A stretch of DNA of 49,445 nucleotides, taken from a virus. The stretch is taken from IMG/VR virus record IMGVR_UViG_3300021963_000190, positions 1-49,445 of that record. One strand, written 5' to 3'. Shown here one piece after another: positions 8,345 through 16,194 of this stretch (the stretch's first letter is position 1; each line of letters opens with the position of its first letter). The notes under the pieces were generated by a model that worked only from the letters and a program-made list of their open reading frames with translations, searched no databases and was not told where the DNA came from. Position numbers and translations under genes: made by a program.

Positions 8345-8580
8345 TATGCTTCAGCTTTTTGTTTCTTTAATTGTTTTTTAGATTTAACCTTAACTTGGTC
8401 GGTGGCTTGGTCGGTGGCTTGGTCGTTCTTTGGTTTACGAGTTGCAAGTTTCCATTCCGATTTTGGACAGAATGCCCAATAGCCCGTACTTACTTTAATA
8501 TCCGCTTCTGCGTTATCTACTCTGCGAATATCACCTAATTCATAGGATTTTGCTGCTTTAATTACTTTAATACACTTCAT
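8344..8580 (-). CDS. Hypothetical 78-residue protein with tandem repeat
   Basis: The protein begins MKCIKVIKAAKSYELGDIRR, has a central segment with TGYWAFCPKSEWK, and ends in a lysine-rich tail. The front part looks like the small beta-rich modules found in many phage proteins. Before the tail there is an ATDQATDQ repeat encoded by two perfect 12-base units plus a partial third. It lies between GroES and the helicase and is coupled to the helicase by TAATG. Function unknown. Confidence 0.65.
   Translation of the reverse strand: MKCIKVIKAAKSYELGDIRRVDNAEADIKVSTGYWAFCPKSEWKLATRKPKNDQATDQATDQVKVKSKKQLKKQKAEA
8395..8425 (-). repeat. 12-base tandem repeat inside the 78-residue gene
   Basis: The plus-strand unit TTGGTCGGTGGC occurs at 8395-8406 and 8407-8418, followed by a partial TTGGTCG to 8425. 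It encodes the ATDQ repeats. In-frame copy number changes would be tolerated. Confidence 0.9.
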
Positions 8581-8607
8581 AGTTTTTCTCCATGTTTAAT
8601 TTAAAAA

Positions 8608-8913
8608 TTATTTTAATACCATTAAGATTTCTGATTCTCTTAGTAAGGTATATTTTTCTCCATTGATTTTAACCTCATTACCTTGGTGGTATGGTGGTAA
8701 AATTACTTCATCCCCTTCTTTTACACTCATTGGAATTAATGTTCCACTTTGTGTGTAAATACCAGGTCCTACTTTGATTACTTCCGCACGCTTTACATCT
8801 TCCAATTTTGCACTATCTGGAATAATGATACCACCTGCGGTTCTATCGTTTTGTTGTTCTACTTCTTTTAGGAGAACTCTATCTCCAATTGGTTGTGCTA
8901 CTTTGTCTGCCAT
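8608..8913 (-). CDS. groES: GroES-like co-chaperonin
   Basis: A 101-residue Cpn10 protein. It begins with the IGDRVLLKE strand, has a mobile loop containing TAGGIIIP that would contact host GroEL, then GPG and EGDEVILPPYHQG, and ends ESEILMVL. It is much closer to bacterial GroES than to T4 gp31. Its probable role is to replace or supplement the host cap so that the host chaperonin folds the major capsid or other phage proteins. It sits in the replication block rather than with head genes. Confidence 0.93.
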   Translation of the reverse strand: MADKVAQPIGDRVLLKEVEQQNDRTAGGIIIPDSAKLEDVKRAEVIKVGPGIYTQSGTLIPMSVKEGDEVILPPYHQGNEVKINGEKYTLLRESEILMVLK

Positions 8914-8922
8914 AACTTATTT

Positions 8923-9981
8923 TTAAAATTTACTTATATGTGAAAATGTTGATTGTAACCAATCGTTAATATTTGGGAATGCATCTAACATACGATGCTT
9001 TAATCCTAACTTTAAAAACGAATGCTTATCAAACTTCGGAGTTGGTTCATCAAATCTATCCATTATTTTCAAACGTAGATTACCACTAAACTCTGGCTCC
9101 GATAATTGCATCAATTTACGATTTCTTTTTAAGATTTCCAAATTATTCTGAAATAAATCATGCGCTTTTGATTTCTTTGGTAGAGTTTCAATATACTCCA
9201 ACATAGATTCGGTTGTATGAACAGTTTCTTCAGTTAATATAGGAAATGCTTTAATAATCGTTTTTGCTCCTAAGCCCGTAATACCTTCTACATTATCCGA
9301 TTTATCACCATCAATCATTCTGAAATTAATGAAATTATGTGGATGAAATCCATATTCTTCTTTTACCTCATCGATTGTGTAAATCTTTTTCTTAGATGGC
9401 GAATATGCGCTCACATCTTTGTTTACCAATTGAAGAAAATCTTTATCCGAACTCATTATAACCACCTTTTCATTCTCTTGCTTTAATGTGGTAGCAATAT
9501 ATGCCATAACATCATCAGCTTCGATTCCATCATAAATCATAATAGTTACGGGTAAAGCAGATAGGAGTTCTCCCAATGCTGTCATTTGACGTTTCATTGA
9601 GATACTCTCTTCTTCAGGATTCATTTCAACGGTAGCGGCACGATTTAATCTCATTTTGATTTTATTCTTACCTCTTTCGGATTTGTATCCTGCGTATATT
9701 TCTTTTCTGCTATTTGAACCCCCCTTACCATCAAATACGACTACAACTCGTGTGGGGTTAATAAGACGGATGGCGTAGCCGATACTTTTTAAAGTACCGA
9801 CTATTCCTCCAATGTGGTCACCATTATCATTGAGATTTGGTGCAGTTGACCAAGAACGAATGAAGGTATTAAGACCATCAATAACTAAGGTTTTTGAATT
9901 ACGATGTAAATCACCGAAACCTTTATGTTCTTCATCTATTTGTTTTAGTATATCTAAATACTTTTTGTTAATCTGACTCAT
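8923..9981 (-). CDS. 5'-3' exonuclease / RNase H (T4 Rnh or FEN type)
   Basis: A 352-residue PIN-like flap nuclease, counted from the ATG at 9981. Metal-binding acidic positions are seen in VIDGLNTF (D35), VVFDGKGG (D84), GIEADDVMAY and SSDKDFLQL. A helix-hairpin-helix region follows, with RMIDGDKSDNVEGITGLGAKT. This matches phage RNase H and Pol I 5' nuclease domains, which remove RNA primers from lagging-strand fragments. It overlaps the recombinase gene by 14 bases. A non-ATG start at 10005 would extend it into that gene and is less likely. Confidence 0.88.
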   Translation of the reverse strand: MSQINKKYLDILKQIDEEHKGFGDLHRNSKTLVIDGLNTFIRSWSTAPNLNDNGDHIGGIVGTLKSIGYAIRLINPTRVVVVFDGKGGSNSRKEIYAGYKSERGKNKIKMRLNRAATVEMNPEEESISMKRQMTALGELLSALPVTIMIYDGIEADDVMAYIATTLKQENEKVVIMSSDKDFLQLVNKDVSAYSPSKKKIYTIDEVKEEYGFHPHNFINFRMIDGDKSDNVEGITGLGAKTIIKAFPILTEETVHTTESMLEYIETLPKKSKAHDLFQNNLEILKRNRKLMQLSEPEFSGNLRLKIMDRFDEPTPKFDKHSFLKLGLKHRMLDAFPNINDWLQSTFSHISKF

Positions 9982-11074
9982 TTGCTCCGTCCGTTGTAAC
10001 TTCAACTTCTTCCGAATTCGAATTGTTTTTGTATAATAAAATTGTTGCCTCGCAAATTCTACGATAGATTTGGTCTTTTAATTCCTCATTCTCTAACATC
10101 TTAGCGAAATCCTTAGATTGGAATTTAGAAATTTCACCCGTATCGATATCGATGTATTCGTACCAAGCTCCTGCTTGCTTTACGATTTTTGCATCTTTCA
10201 TTACGGCTAACCAACCACCATAATTATCAATACCTCTATCAAAGTAGATATCAAAATCTGCGTGTCTTAATGGTGGCCCCATTCTATTTTTAATAACTTG
10301 TGTACGAACTTTGATACCAACGATTCTATCACCAACTTTCAATTGTCCCATACTCTTTAATCTCAATCTAACAGATGCGTGGAATGCTAATGCTTTACCA
10401 CCCGATGTTGTCCACGGGTCACCAAACATTGCGTTCATTTTCTGTCTTAATTGATTTGTGAATATAAGTGCAATCGATTGTCTACCAATCATATTGGTAA
10501 TTTTTCTCATTGCTTTCGAAATGATAATAGCTTTATCAGTTGCGTAACCATCTTTATCATAATCAGCTTCCATCTCTTTCTTAGAAGATGCTGCTGCTAC
10601 TGAATCTACTACGATTGTAACTAATCTATCTTTATCACCCGTTCTTACTTTCTCAATAATTGTTTCACATGCTTCAAAGATACCTTCAACAGTATCAACT
10701 GAAACGTAAAGTAGTTTTGAGATATCTACTCCAATTGCTTCTAAAAATTCTCTACTTACTGCGGTTTCCGTATCGATTAGTACTGCAACACCACCCTTCT
10801 TTTGGGTTTCTGCTAAGAGATGGGCGGAGAGCAGAGATTTTCCACTCTGCTCTAAACCCGTAATCTCACTAATACGACCAACCGGCAAACCACCATAAGG
10901 GCGATTCGAAATTGCTACGTCTAACATTGCGTTACCCGTAGATAGCCAATCCTTAACGTTGGTAGGAGCATCACCCCCATCATCATCTAAGAAATAGGCA
11001 ATCTTACCATCCTTATTTTGTTTGTTTAGAGAATCGGCGAGGATACTCGCTAAATCTTCTTCTCTTTTGGCCAT
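9968..11074 (-). CDS. uvsX: RecA/UvsX-type recombinase
   Basis: A 368-residue strand-exchange ATPase with Walker A GLEQSGKS (73-80) and Walker B TIVVDS (153-158). The DNA-binding loop region reads FTNQLRQKMNAMFGDPWTTS followed by GGKALAFHASVRLRL, which is closer to bacterial RecA than many UvsX proteins are. It should drive recombination-dependent replication and repair with the ssDNA-binding protein encoded just upstream. The C-terminus is short and acidic (SEEVEVTTDGANESD). Its stop overlaps the start of the exonuclease gene. Confidence 0.92.
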   Translation of the reverse strand: MAKREEDLASILADSLNKQNKDGKIAYFLDDDGGDAPTNVKDWLSTGNAMLDVAISNRPYGGLPVGRISEITGLEQSGKSLLSAHLLAETQKKGGVAVLIDTETAVSREFLEAIGVDISKLLYVSVDTVEGIFEACETIIEKVRTGDKDRLVTIVVDSVAAASSKKEMEADYDKDGYATDKAIIISKAMRKITNMIGRQSIALIFTNQLRQKMNAMFGDPWTTSGGKALAFHASVRLRLKSMGQLKVGDRIVGIKVRTQVIKNRMGPPLRHADFDIYFDRGIDNYGGWLAVMKDAKIVKQAGAWYEYIDIDTGEISKFQSKDFAKMLENEELKDQIYRRICEATILLYKNNSNSEEVEVTTDGANESD

Positions 11075-11086
11075 TGTAACCTAATT

Positions 11087-11938
11087 TTAGTTGTTGAATA
11101 AATCATCGAATGCCGATGCTACATCATCTTTTGGTGCTGCTACTTTTGGTGCCACAGGTGCTTCAGTTTCCCAAGGTAAATCTCCGATTTCGGTAGTTCC
11201 ACCTAAGTCTGCCGATGGTTGTGGTTGTGCTTTAGGAGCTTGTTTAGGAGCTTCTAATTCTTCAACTACATCATCAGTTGATACAGCTGCAGATGGGTTT
11301 AACCAATTTTCTAATACACCTTTTAATTCAGCGTAAGATAACTCTGAATATAATTCAGTAATATCCTTTTGGTTTTCCAAAACACTTTGAATTCCCTCTG
11401 CTGTATCGGCTACTTTTGATTGAGAAGGTTTAACACGAATTGTTGTTGTTGGATAAGCCGCATTAGATTCTTCTGCTGAAGTGATTTCTAATACGATATC
11501 TCTACCATTCATTGGGTCGGTGATATCTCCGTAATCCGGGTCAGCGATGTAACCTAAGATGTCCTGATAAACAGTCTTACCAAATCCCCAAAATTTAACA
11601 CCTTCATTCTCCTTACCTCTTACGATAACGGGTGCGAATGTTCTTAATTTTGGCTCCATCTTCTTACCTGCTTTCCAATCATCGGTATCGCCTGTACGTT
11701 TAAGTTTTTCTGCAAACTCAACAATAGGGTCAGGTCTACCAAACGAAATTGGAGATAGATAAGTTTTGTTGTTAATGTTGTAGTGAAAGAATAATTCAAT
11801 GAACGGAATATCCTTATTGAATTTGTAGGGAACTAATCTAATTTGATGTTTTCCCGGTGTTGGCTTCCAAAGTGAGTCTGATTTTTTGGAAGTGTTTTGT
11901 AACGAATTGAATCGTTTCAAGGCTAATGAAATGTCCAT
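11087..11938 (-). CDS. Single-stranded DNA-binding protein (T4 gp32 type)
   Basis: A 283-residue protein. It begins with a basic segment containing LALKRFNSLQ, then has an OB-fold-like core with GKHQIRLVPYKF, an aromatic IELFFHYNI segment, and KFWGFGKTVYQDILGYIAD. A flexible Ala/Pro linker leads to an acidic tail ending SAFDDLFNN. That layout is the gp32 plan: an N-terminal cooperativity arm, a DNA-binding core and an acidic protein-docking tail. The zinc-binding Cys/His set of T4 gp32 is absent. It is the first gene after a strong host-type promoter and probably leads the replication operon. Confidence 0.85.
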   Translation of the reverse strand: MDISLALKRFNSLQNTSKKSDSLWKPTPGKHQIRLVPYKFNKDIPFIELFFHYNINNKTYLSPISFGRPDPIVEFAEKLKRTGDTDDWKAGKKMEPKLRTFAPVIVRGKENEGVKFWGFGKTVYQDILGYIADPDYGDITDPMNGRDIVLEITSAEESNAAYPTTTIRVKPSQSKVADTAEGIQSVLENQKDITELYSELSYAELKGVLENWLNPSAAVSTDDVVEELEAPKQAPKAQPQPSADLGGTTEIGDLPWETEAPVAPKVAAPKDDVASAFDDLFNN

Positions 11939-12035
11939 TTGTCTTACGTTTTAAAGTTAATAATTGTTGTTTAATGTTTAAGGTTGTATCGATATTACCT
12001 ATATCTAAATATAACCTTTTTATCTTTTTGTTCTA

Positions 12036-12067
12036 CAAATATAGAGTATTTTTTTGGTATTTCCAAA
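12036..12067 (-). promoter_or_regulatory. Host-type promoter for the ssDNA-binding protein operon
   Basis: TTTG (12064-12067) and TATATTTG (12036-12043) on the minus strand are separated by 20 bases, a full match to the Bacteroidota consensus. The predicted 5' leader before the ATG at 11938 is about 90 bases and AT-rich. The promoter begins just inside the last codons of the dCMP deaminase gene. Confidence 0.8.
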
Positions 12068-12511
12068 TTATTTTTCAAAGTATTTCACATCTATCCCAGC
12101 TTCTTTGAACATCTGAATAGAACGTTCTGCTGATTGCTTCCATTCTTCTCTCCAAGGTTTATCGCTTTTACTAAATACCACATTAGCTATCCCAGCATTA
12201 ATAATTGCTCTAGCACAATCAGCACAACTGATATCACAAGTCATATACATTGTAGTATCTAAAGTAGATACTCCGATTCTAGCTGCATTATAAATTGCAT
12301 TTCGTTCGGCGTGTTCAAACCAATAATATTTTTCAGGTCGTTCTTGTCTTTCTTGCAAATCATCGTTTATACCTCTCGGAAATGAGTTATACCCAGTTGA
12401 TACAATTTCATTATCTTTACCAACTATTACAACACCTATTTGTGTTTTTTGGTCTTTGGATTTTAATTTGATTTGCTGAGCTATGTTTATAAAGTATTCA
12501 TCCCAATTCAT
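12068..12511 (-). CDS. Deoxycytidylate (dCMP) deaminase
   Basis: A 147-residue zinc deaminase that turns dCMP into dUMP for thymidylate synthesis. The zinc site is the HAE of EHAERNAI (H67, E69 from this start) with C96 and C99 in DISCADC. The phage-type substrate region YNSFPRGINDD is present. The ATG at 12511 forms a TAATG overlap with the preceding gene; an alternative ATG at 12523 would add four residues. No thymidylate synthase is visible here. Confidence 0.92.
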   Translation of the reverse strand: MNWDEYFINIAQQIKLKSKDQKTQIGVVIVGKDNEIVSTGYNSFPRGINDDLQERQERPEKYYWFEHAERNAIYNAARIGVSTLDTTMYMTCDISCADCARAIINAGIANVVFSKSDKPWREEWKQSAERSIQMFKEAGIDVKYFEK

Positions 12512-12867
12512 TACTTTGCCCATTTACCTCGTTGAACAATTTGTGCGATTACACCATATACCGATAAATCTTCATAAGTGTCTTGAATCGATTCACCTAC
12601 CTCATCTGGTTGACCTAATACTACTAATTGTTTTAAACGTTGAACTTTATCATTTATTCTAAACCACAATCCAGTCAATGATAACTTAACATCATCTTTA
12701 GTTTCCAATGCCGTTCCTACGGAAATATTTCCAGGTCCATAATTACGTTGTTTTTTACAAAACGTAACATACATCTCATCTAAAATGTTTTTGAATTCCT
12801 CACAAGTTTGAGGATATGTGTGTTCGCAATATTGAATTGCCGATTCTGCTTTGATTTCTTCTGCCAT
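12511..12867 (-). CDS. DUF1599 / nucleotide-modification-associated (MazG-like) protein
   Basis: A 118-residue all-helical protein with the pattern of the DUF1599 (Nmad1) family: KKQRNYGPGNIS, a basic LWFRINDKVQRLKQL segment, then ESIQDTYEDLSVYGVIAQI. The E-x3-D-x3-D arrangement resembles MazG-type NTP pyrophosphatases. Such proteins occur in phages beside nucleotide and base-modification enzymes. It is coupled by TAATG to dCMP deaminase. An action on nucleotides is inferred. Confidence 0.72.
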   Translation of the reverse strand: MAEEIKAESAIQYCEHTYPQTCEEFKNILDEMYVTFCKKQRNYGPGNISVGTALETKDDVKLSLTGLWFRINDKVQRLKQLVVLGQPDEVGESIQDTYEDLSVYGVIAQIVQRGKWAK

Positions 12868-12872
12868 ATAAC

Positions 12873-13523
12873 TTATTTATCTAAATTTAAATTGTCTGCT
12901 TCCACTCTTTGTAAGATTATAATAGAACCCACATTTTCTCTAATATTTGAAAATGAATAAATTCTATATTCTGGATTCTGTCTTACGAAATCCAATACTG
13001 CATTTTGTAATTCTTTTTGAGTCCAAAAATCATCAATCATAATAAACTTAGCTTGTAATGATTTGGTTAGCATCAGTTCTTCTAATAGCATATCATATGT
13101 GTGAGTACTATCTAACCAAGCTAAATCAACTTTGATTCCTGTATTGTTTAATTGAGTAAGTAATTGAATACTATTAATGTTTTGATAAAACACTTTGTTA
13201 TCATCATAGTATTCGTTAATGAAGTTTACACATCGTATCGATTGATTATCGGAATGCGCATCGCATGTGAATAATTTGAAATCGTTTAATGTTTCATATA
13301 AAACGTAACTGAATGAACCATAATTGGTTCCCGTTTCTAAAATTGTAAATGGTTTTTGCTCAATGAGAAATTCTCTCATAAATGTAGTACCACGTCTAGA
13401 ATTATTTAAGTCGTAATCCGAAATACCATCGATACTTCCGGCGTTACCACCCCAACCCATTCTATTGTTAAGGCTTTCATTTATAAGGAATTCGTAAACT
13501 GGTCCTTGGTAAATATCCTTCAT
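12873..13523 (-). CDS. SAM-dependent class I methyltransferase-like protein
   Basis: A 216-residue Rossmann-type protein of the Methyltransf_24 kind. Motif I is FTILETGTNYGSFS, an acidic strand end follows at LFTCDAHSD, and the later block DLAWLDSTHTYDMLLEEL leads to FIMIDDFW. Members methylate small molecules, sugars or proteins; the substrate here is unknown. It has its own host-type promoter with a short leader of about 20 bases and is followed by the MazG-like and deaminase genes, so it may be the first gene of a nucleotide-related operon. Confidence 0.78.
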   Translation of the reverse strand: MKDIYQGPVYEFLINESLNNRMGWGGNAGSIDGISDYDLNNSRRGTTFMREFLIEQKPFTILETGTNYGSFSYVLYETLNDFKLFTCDAHSDNQSIRCVNFINEYYDDNKVFYQNINSIQLLTQLNNTGIKVDLAWLDSTHTYDMLLEELMLTKSLQAKFIMIDDFWTQKELQNAVLDFVRQNPEYRIYSFSNIRENVGSIIILQRVEADNLNLDK

Positions 13524-13546
13524 AATTTATTAAATTGTTTGATGTA

Positions 13547-13578
13547 CAAATATAATAAATTAATTCGGAATTTCCAAA
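13547..13578 (-). promoter_or_regulatory. Host-type promoter for the methyltransferase operon
   Basis: TTTG (13575-13578) and TATATTTG (13547-13554) on the minus strand are separated by 20 bases. The ATG follows at 13523, giving a leader of about 20 bases. Confidence 0.8.
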
Positions 13579-13995
13579 TTAAAAAGTATCAATATTTAAA
13601 TCACTAAGATTTAAATTTTTGTAAACTTTGGTAGGGATTTTTTTGTATCCGTAATTTGATGTAGTGATTATACAATTTCTAAATTCATTCCAATCCAATT
13701 GATATGAATTATCCAATTGGCCGCCTGTTTTAGATTTGATAACTTCATTTAATGCATTGATTGTATAAATTGTATTTGATTGTTTCTTTCTATGCACCAA
13801 TATAGTTTTCCATTGAGAATCTATTGGAGCAGACCCTTTCTCTACATTGTATGTTATAAACAAATCATTTTCGGTAGCCTTACTTTCTAATACAAATATA
13901 TTAGGATTTATAAGTGTATAGTTTTTTAATACAAATTCTAACGATGTATCTAATTCATTTCTATATGTAAATAAACATAAAAGCTGTGTATTCAT
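13579..13995 (-). CDS. Hypothetical protein, 138 residues
   Basis: A complete frame beginning MNTQLLCLFTYRNELDTSLE and ending LNLSDLNIDTF. The opening strand followed by FTYRNE and later LVHRKKQSNTIYTINALNEV suggests an alpha/beta fold. It could be a degenerate nucleotide-sugar or glycosyl-type domain, but no diagnostic motif is present. It follows the 713-residue gene by six bases and may be cotranscribed with it. Confidence 0.6.
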   Translation of the reverse strand: MNTQLLCLFTYRNELDTSLEFVLKNYTLINPNIFVLESKATENDLFITYNVEKGSAPIDSQWKTILVHRKKQSNTIYTINALNEVIKSKTGGQLDNSYQLDWNEFRNCIITTSNYGYKKIPTKVYKNLNLSDLNIDTF

Positions 13996-14001
13996 TTTTT
14001 A

Positions 14002-16143
14002 TTATCTTCTTTTTTTATCACACGACACTATATGCGATGGGTTAACATTATTTGGTGTCATCCATTTTTTACCGCCAAACGAACTAAATTTAAAACCTGG
14101 GTTGTAAGACCATCCCATACAACATTTTTTAATAATACCATCCAACTCCTCATTAACAACTACACCTGTTTTCTCATTAACTTTACTTCTTTCATTTGAG
14201 AAATAATTAAAATCGGTATCGTTGTTATTTATAGCTTGAACAGATGCTCCGGATAATGTATGCAATCTTAATAATTTTTTATATTCAGCTTTTTCTGATT
14301 CCGAAAAAGGTCCTACTCCATTTCTCATAGCAGTTTGGAATGCATTTTCAGATTGTCTATCAGCCATTTCCATAATACCTTTATATTCATCTTTTGAAAT
14401 GATATTATTTTTTACTGCCCAATCTAAATGAAACATTATTTGCTTTTCTCTTTTTGCAACATCTTGGGTAGATGGTGGGTATTTACCATCTTTACTCTTT
14501 CCATATACAAATTGATGTGTACTTAATAAATTTTGTAGTACTACCTTTGTTTCTGGATGTCTATATTCTGTTTGTTCTACTTTAGAATCACTTTGACCTG
14601 CTCCACCTTCTGCAAATTTAACACTTTGACCACCAACTAACACCATTGAGGTTTTAATCATTTTAAAATTATCAGCAATTGACTTAGCAACATTACCATT
14701 TTTGGATAATTTTAAATTTGGTTCTTTAAATGCTATTACATCAGATACCTTAAATGTTTCAGATGATGGTAAGAATGCATGATAACCTCTACCTAGCATT
14801 TTTGCAAATACTAATACTTCCAATAAATCAGGTACAGCGGTTCTAAAATCTTTATTAAGAGTCATTGCACCTAATACATCATCTACTTCTTTTTCAAAAT
14901 TAGGATTACTTCCGTTTTGATTAAACTTAATACTATTAAATTTATCTAAAATAGCTTTTTGTTCTTTAGTTATAGCTCCGTTTCTTTGAAACAATTCTGA
15001 AAACTTATTTGTGTAAAGTTTTTTAACATTATCAAATGTTTTAACTCTTCCTTCGGGTGTAGATGTATCACCAAAATCAACTACCTCAAATTTACCGGCA
15101 GTTGTCATCATTTCTAATTGTTTATTATATCTTCTTAGAGCAGCAATGGCTGTTTTGGCTTCAATTTGAGCATTTGGTATTCCCAATTTATTAAGCTCTA
15201 ATGCCAAATCTTTTTCTTTTGGTATAGAAATTGGCTTATGTACAACTCCTTCCAACGTAATAGAACCATCCTTACCCTTATCGGCACTAATAGTTTTTCT
15301 AGCTTTTGTTATTTTATTTGCTACAACTTCCTTTTTACCCAATGCACCTTCTTGTGCTTTTGTAGTTTGTAAGCCAAACGATTGTGATAATTGTTTAAGG
15401 GCTTCTCTTTTTGTAGCACCAAACTCAACCTTTTTATGCTTTTTAAACTCACCAGGTGTTACGTTTGCTATATATAATGTAGCTTCACCTTCTTTATCTT
15501 TGAATGCTACAAACTTTTGTAGTAAATCCTTTTCCTGTGCATTAACCTTTTGGCCTGATATCATTTTTTCAAATCCAGCCACCAAAGTTTTTATACCTCT
15601 ATCTCCTAAACTCTTCTTTAATTCAGTTGTAAAATCTTTTTGAATAACTTGCGATAAAGCGGCTGTTCTTTTTGATACTTCATCTGCCTTTAAATTCAAA
15701 CCATCTGCATTAGTTGTAGCGGGTTTTGTAGAAACTTTTGGTTTAGGTTTGGATGGAAATACATTACCCCCTTTATCTTTACCAAATACATTAGGCTTTT
15801 CCTCATCATCGGGTCCAGCATCCACTGTTGTTAAATCATCCTCACTATATCCACCCTTATCAAGCATACTATTAGCTATCTTGTAGGCTTGTGATGATTT
15901 TTTGTATCTTAGAGCACTATCTACTTTTACTAAATTTCCCGTTTCAGGGTTTTTAAATGTTGTAGATAATAATTTTTCTAAACTTTGTTTGGCTTCCAAT
16001 GCTAAACCTTTAGCGTTAGACACACCATTTTCTTCTAATATATTGATAAGTTCGTTTAGATGTTCTTCGTTAGTTAAATCAACTATTCCTTCTGGTATTC
16101 TGTAACTTAATTCCAATAATATTTCTTCGAAATTTGGAGTCAT
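14002..16143 (-). CDS. Large protein of unknown function, probably late or virion-associated
   Basis: A 713-residue soluble protein. Its N-terminus (FEEILLELSYRIPEGIVDLT, then NEEHLNELINILEENGV) resembles a short helical module I associate with large structural proteins of marine phages. A low-complexity linker rich in Lys, Pro and Thr covers about residues 110-145. The middle is helical and lysine-rich. The C-terminus has ELDGIIKKCCMGWSYNPGFK and FGGKKWMTP, with four cysteines overall in that region. A copy of the putative late motif lies 37 bases upstream, which supports a virion or injected protein. No enzyme motif is visible. Confidence 0.65.
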   Translation of the reverse strand: MTPNFEEILLELSYRIPEGIVDLTNEEHLNELINILEENGVSNAKGLALEAKQSLEKLLSTTFKNPETGNLVKVDSALRYKKSSQAYKIANSMLDKGGYSEDDLTTVDAGPDDEEKPNVFGKDKGGNVFPSKPKPKVSTKPATTNADGLNLKADEVSKRTAALSQVIQKDFTTELKKSLGDRGIKTLVAGFEKMISGQKVNAQEKDLLQKFVAFKDKEGEATLYIANVTPGEFKKHKKVEFGATKREALKQLSQSFGLQTTKAQEGALGKKEVVANKITKARKTISADKGKDGSITLEGVVHKPISIPKEKDLALELNKLGIPNAQIEAKTAIAALRRYNKQLEMMTTAGKFEVVDFGDTSTPEGRVKTFDNVKKLYTNKFSELFQRNGAITKEQKAILDKFNSIKFNQNGSNPNFEKEVDDVLGAMTLNKDFRTAVPDLLEVLVFAKMLGRGYHAFLPSSETFKVSDVIAFKEPNLKLSKNGNVAKSIADNFKMIKTSMVLVGGQSVKFAEGGAGQSDSKVEQTEYRHPETKVVLQNLLSTHQFVYGKSKDGKYPPSTQDVAKREKQIMFHLDWAVKNNIISKDEYKGIMEMADRQSENAFQTAMRNGVGPFSESEKAEYKKLLRLHTLSGASVQAINNNDTDFNYFSNERSKVNEKTGVVVNEELDGIIKKCCMGWSYNPGFKFSSFGGKKWMTPNNVNPSHIVSCDKKRR

Positions 16144-16179
16144 TATTTATTTTGTATTTGTTCCTATATAATTATATGA

Positions 16180-16188
16180 TATAAATAT
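16180..16188 (-). promoter_or_regulatory. Putative late promoter motif upstream of the 713-residue gene
   Basis: An exact ATATTTATA on the minus strand, 37 bases before the ATG at 16143. A TTTA sits 20 bases further upstream (16210-16213), so it also looks like a weakened host promoter. Confidence 0.55.
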
Positions 16189-16194
16189 AAAGTT

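Noticed and set aside
13893-13900. TATATTTG inside the 138-residue gene as another host promoter
   Set aside because: No TTTG lies 19-21 bases upstream, and no gene starts close downstream except those already served by the promoter at 13547.
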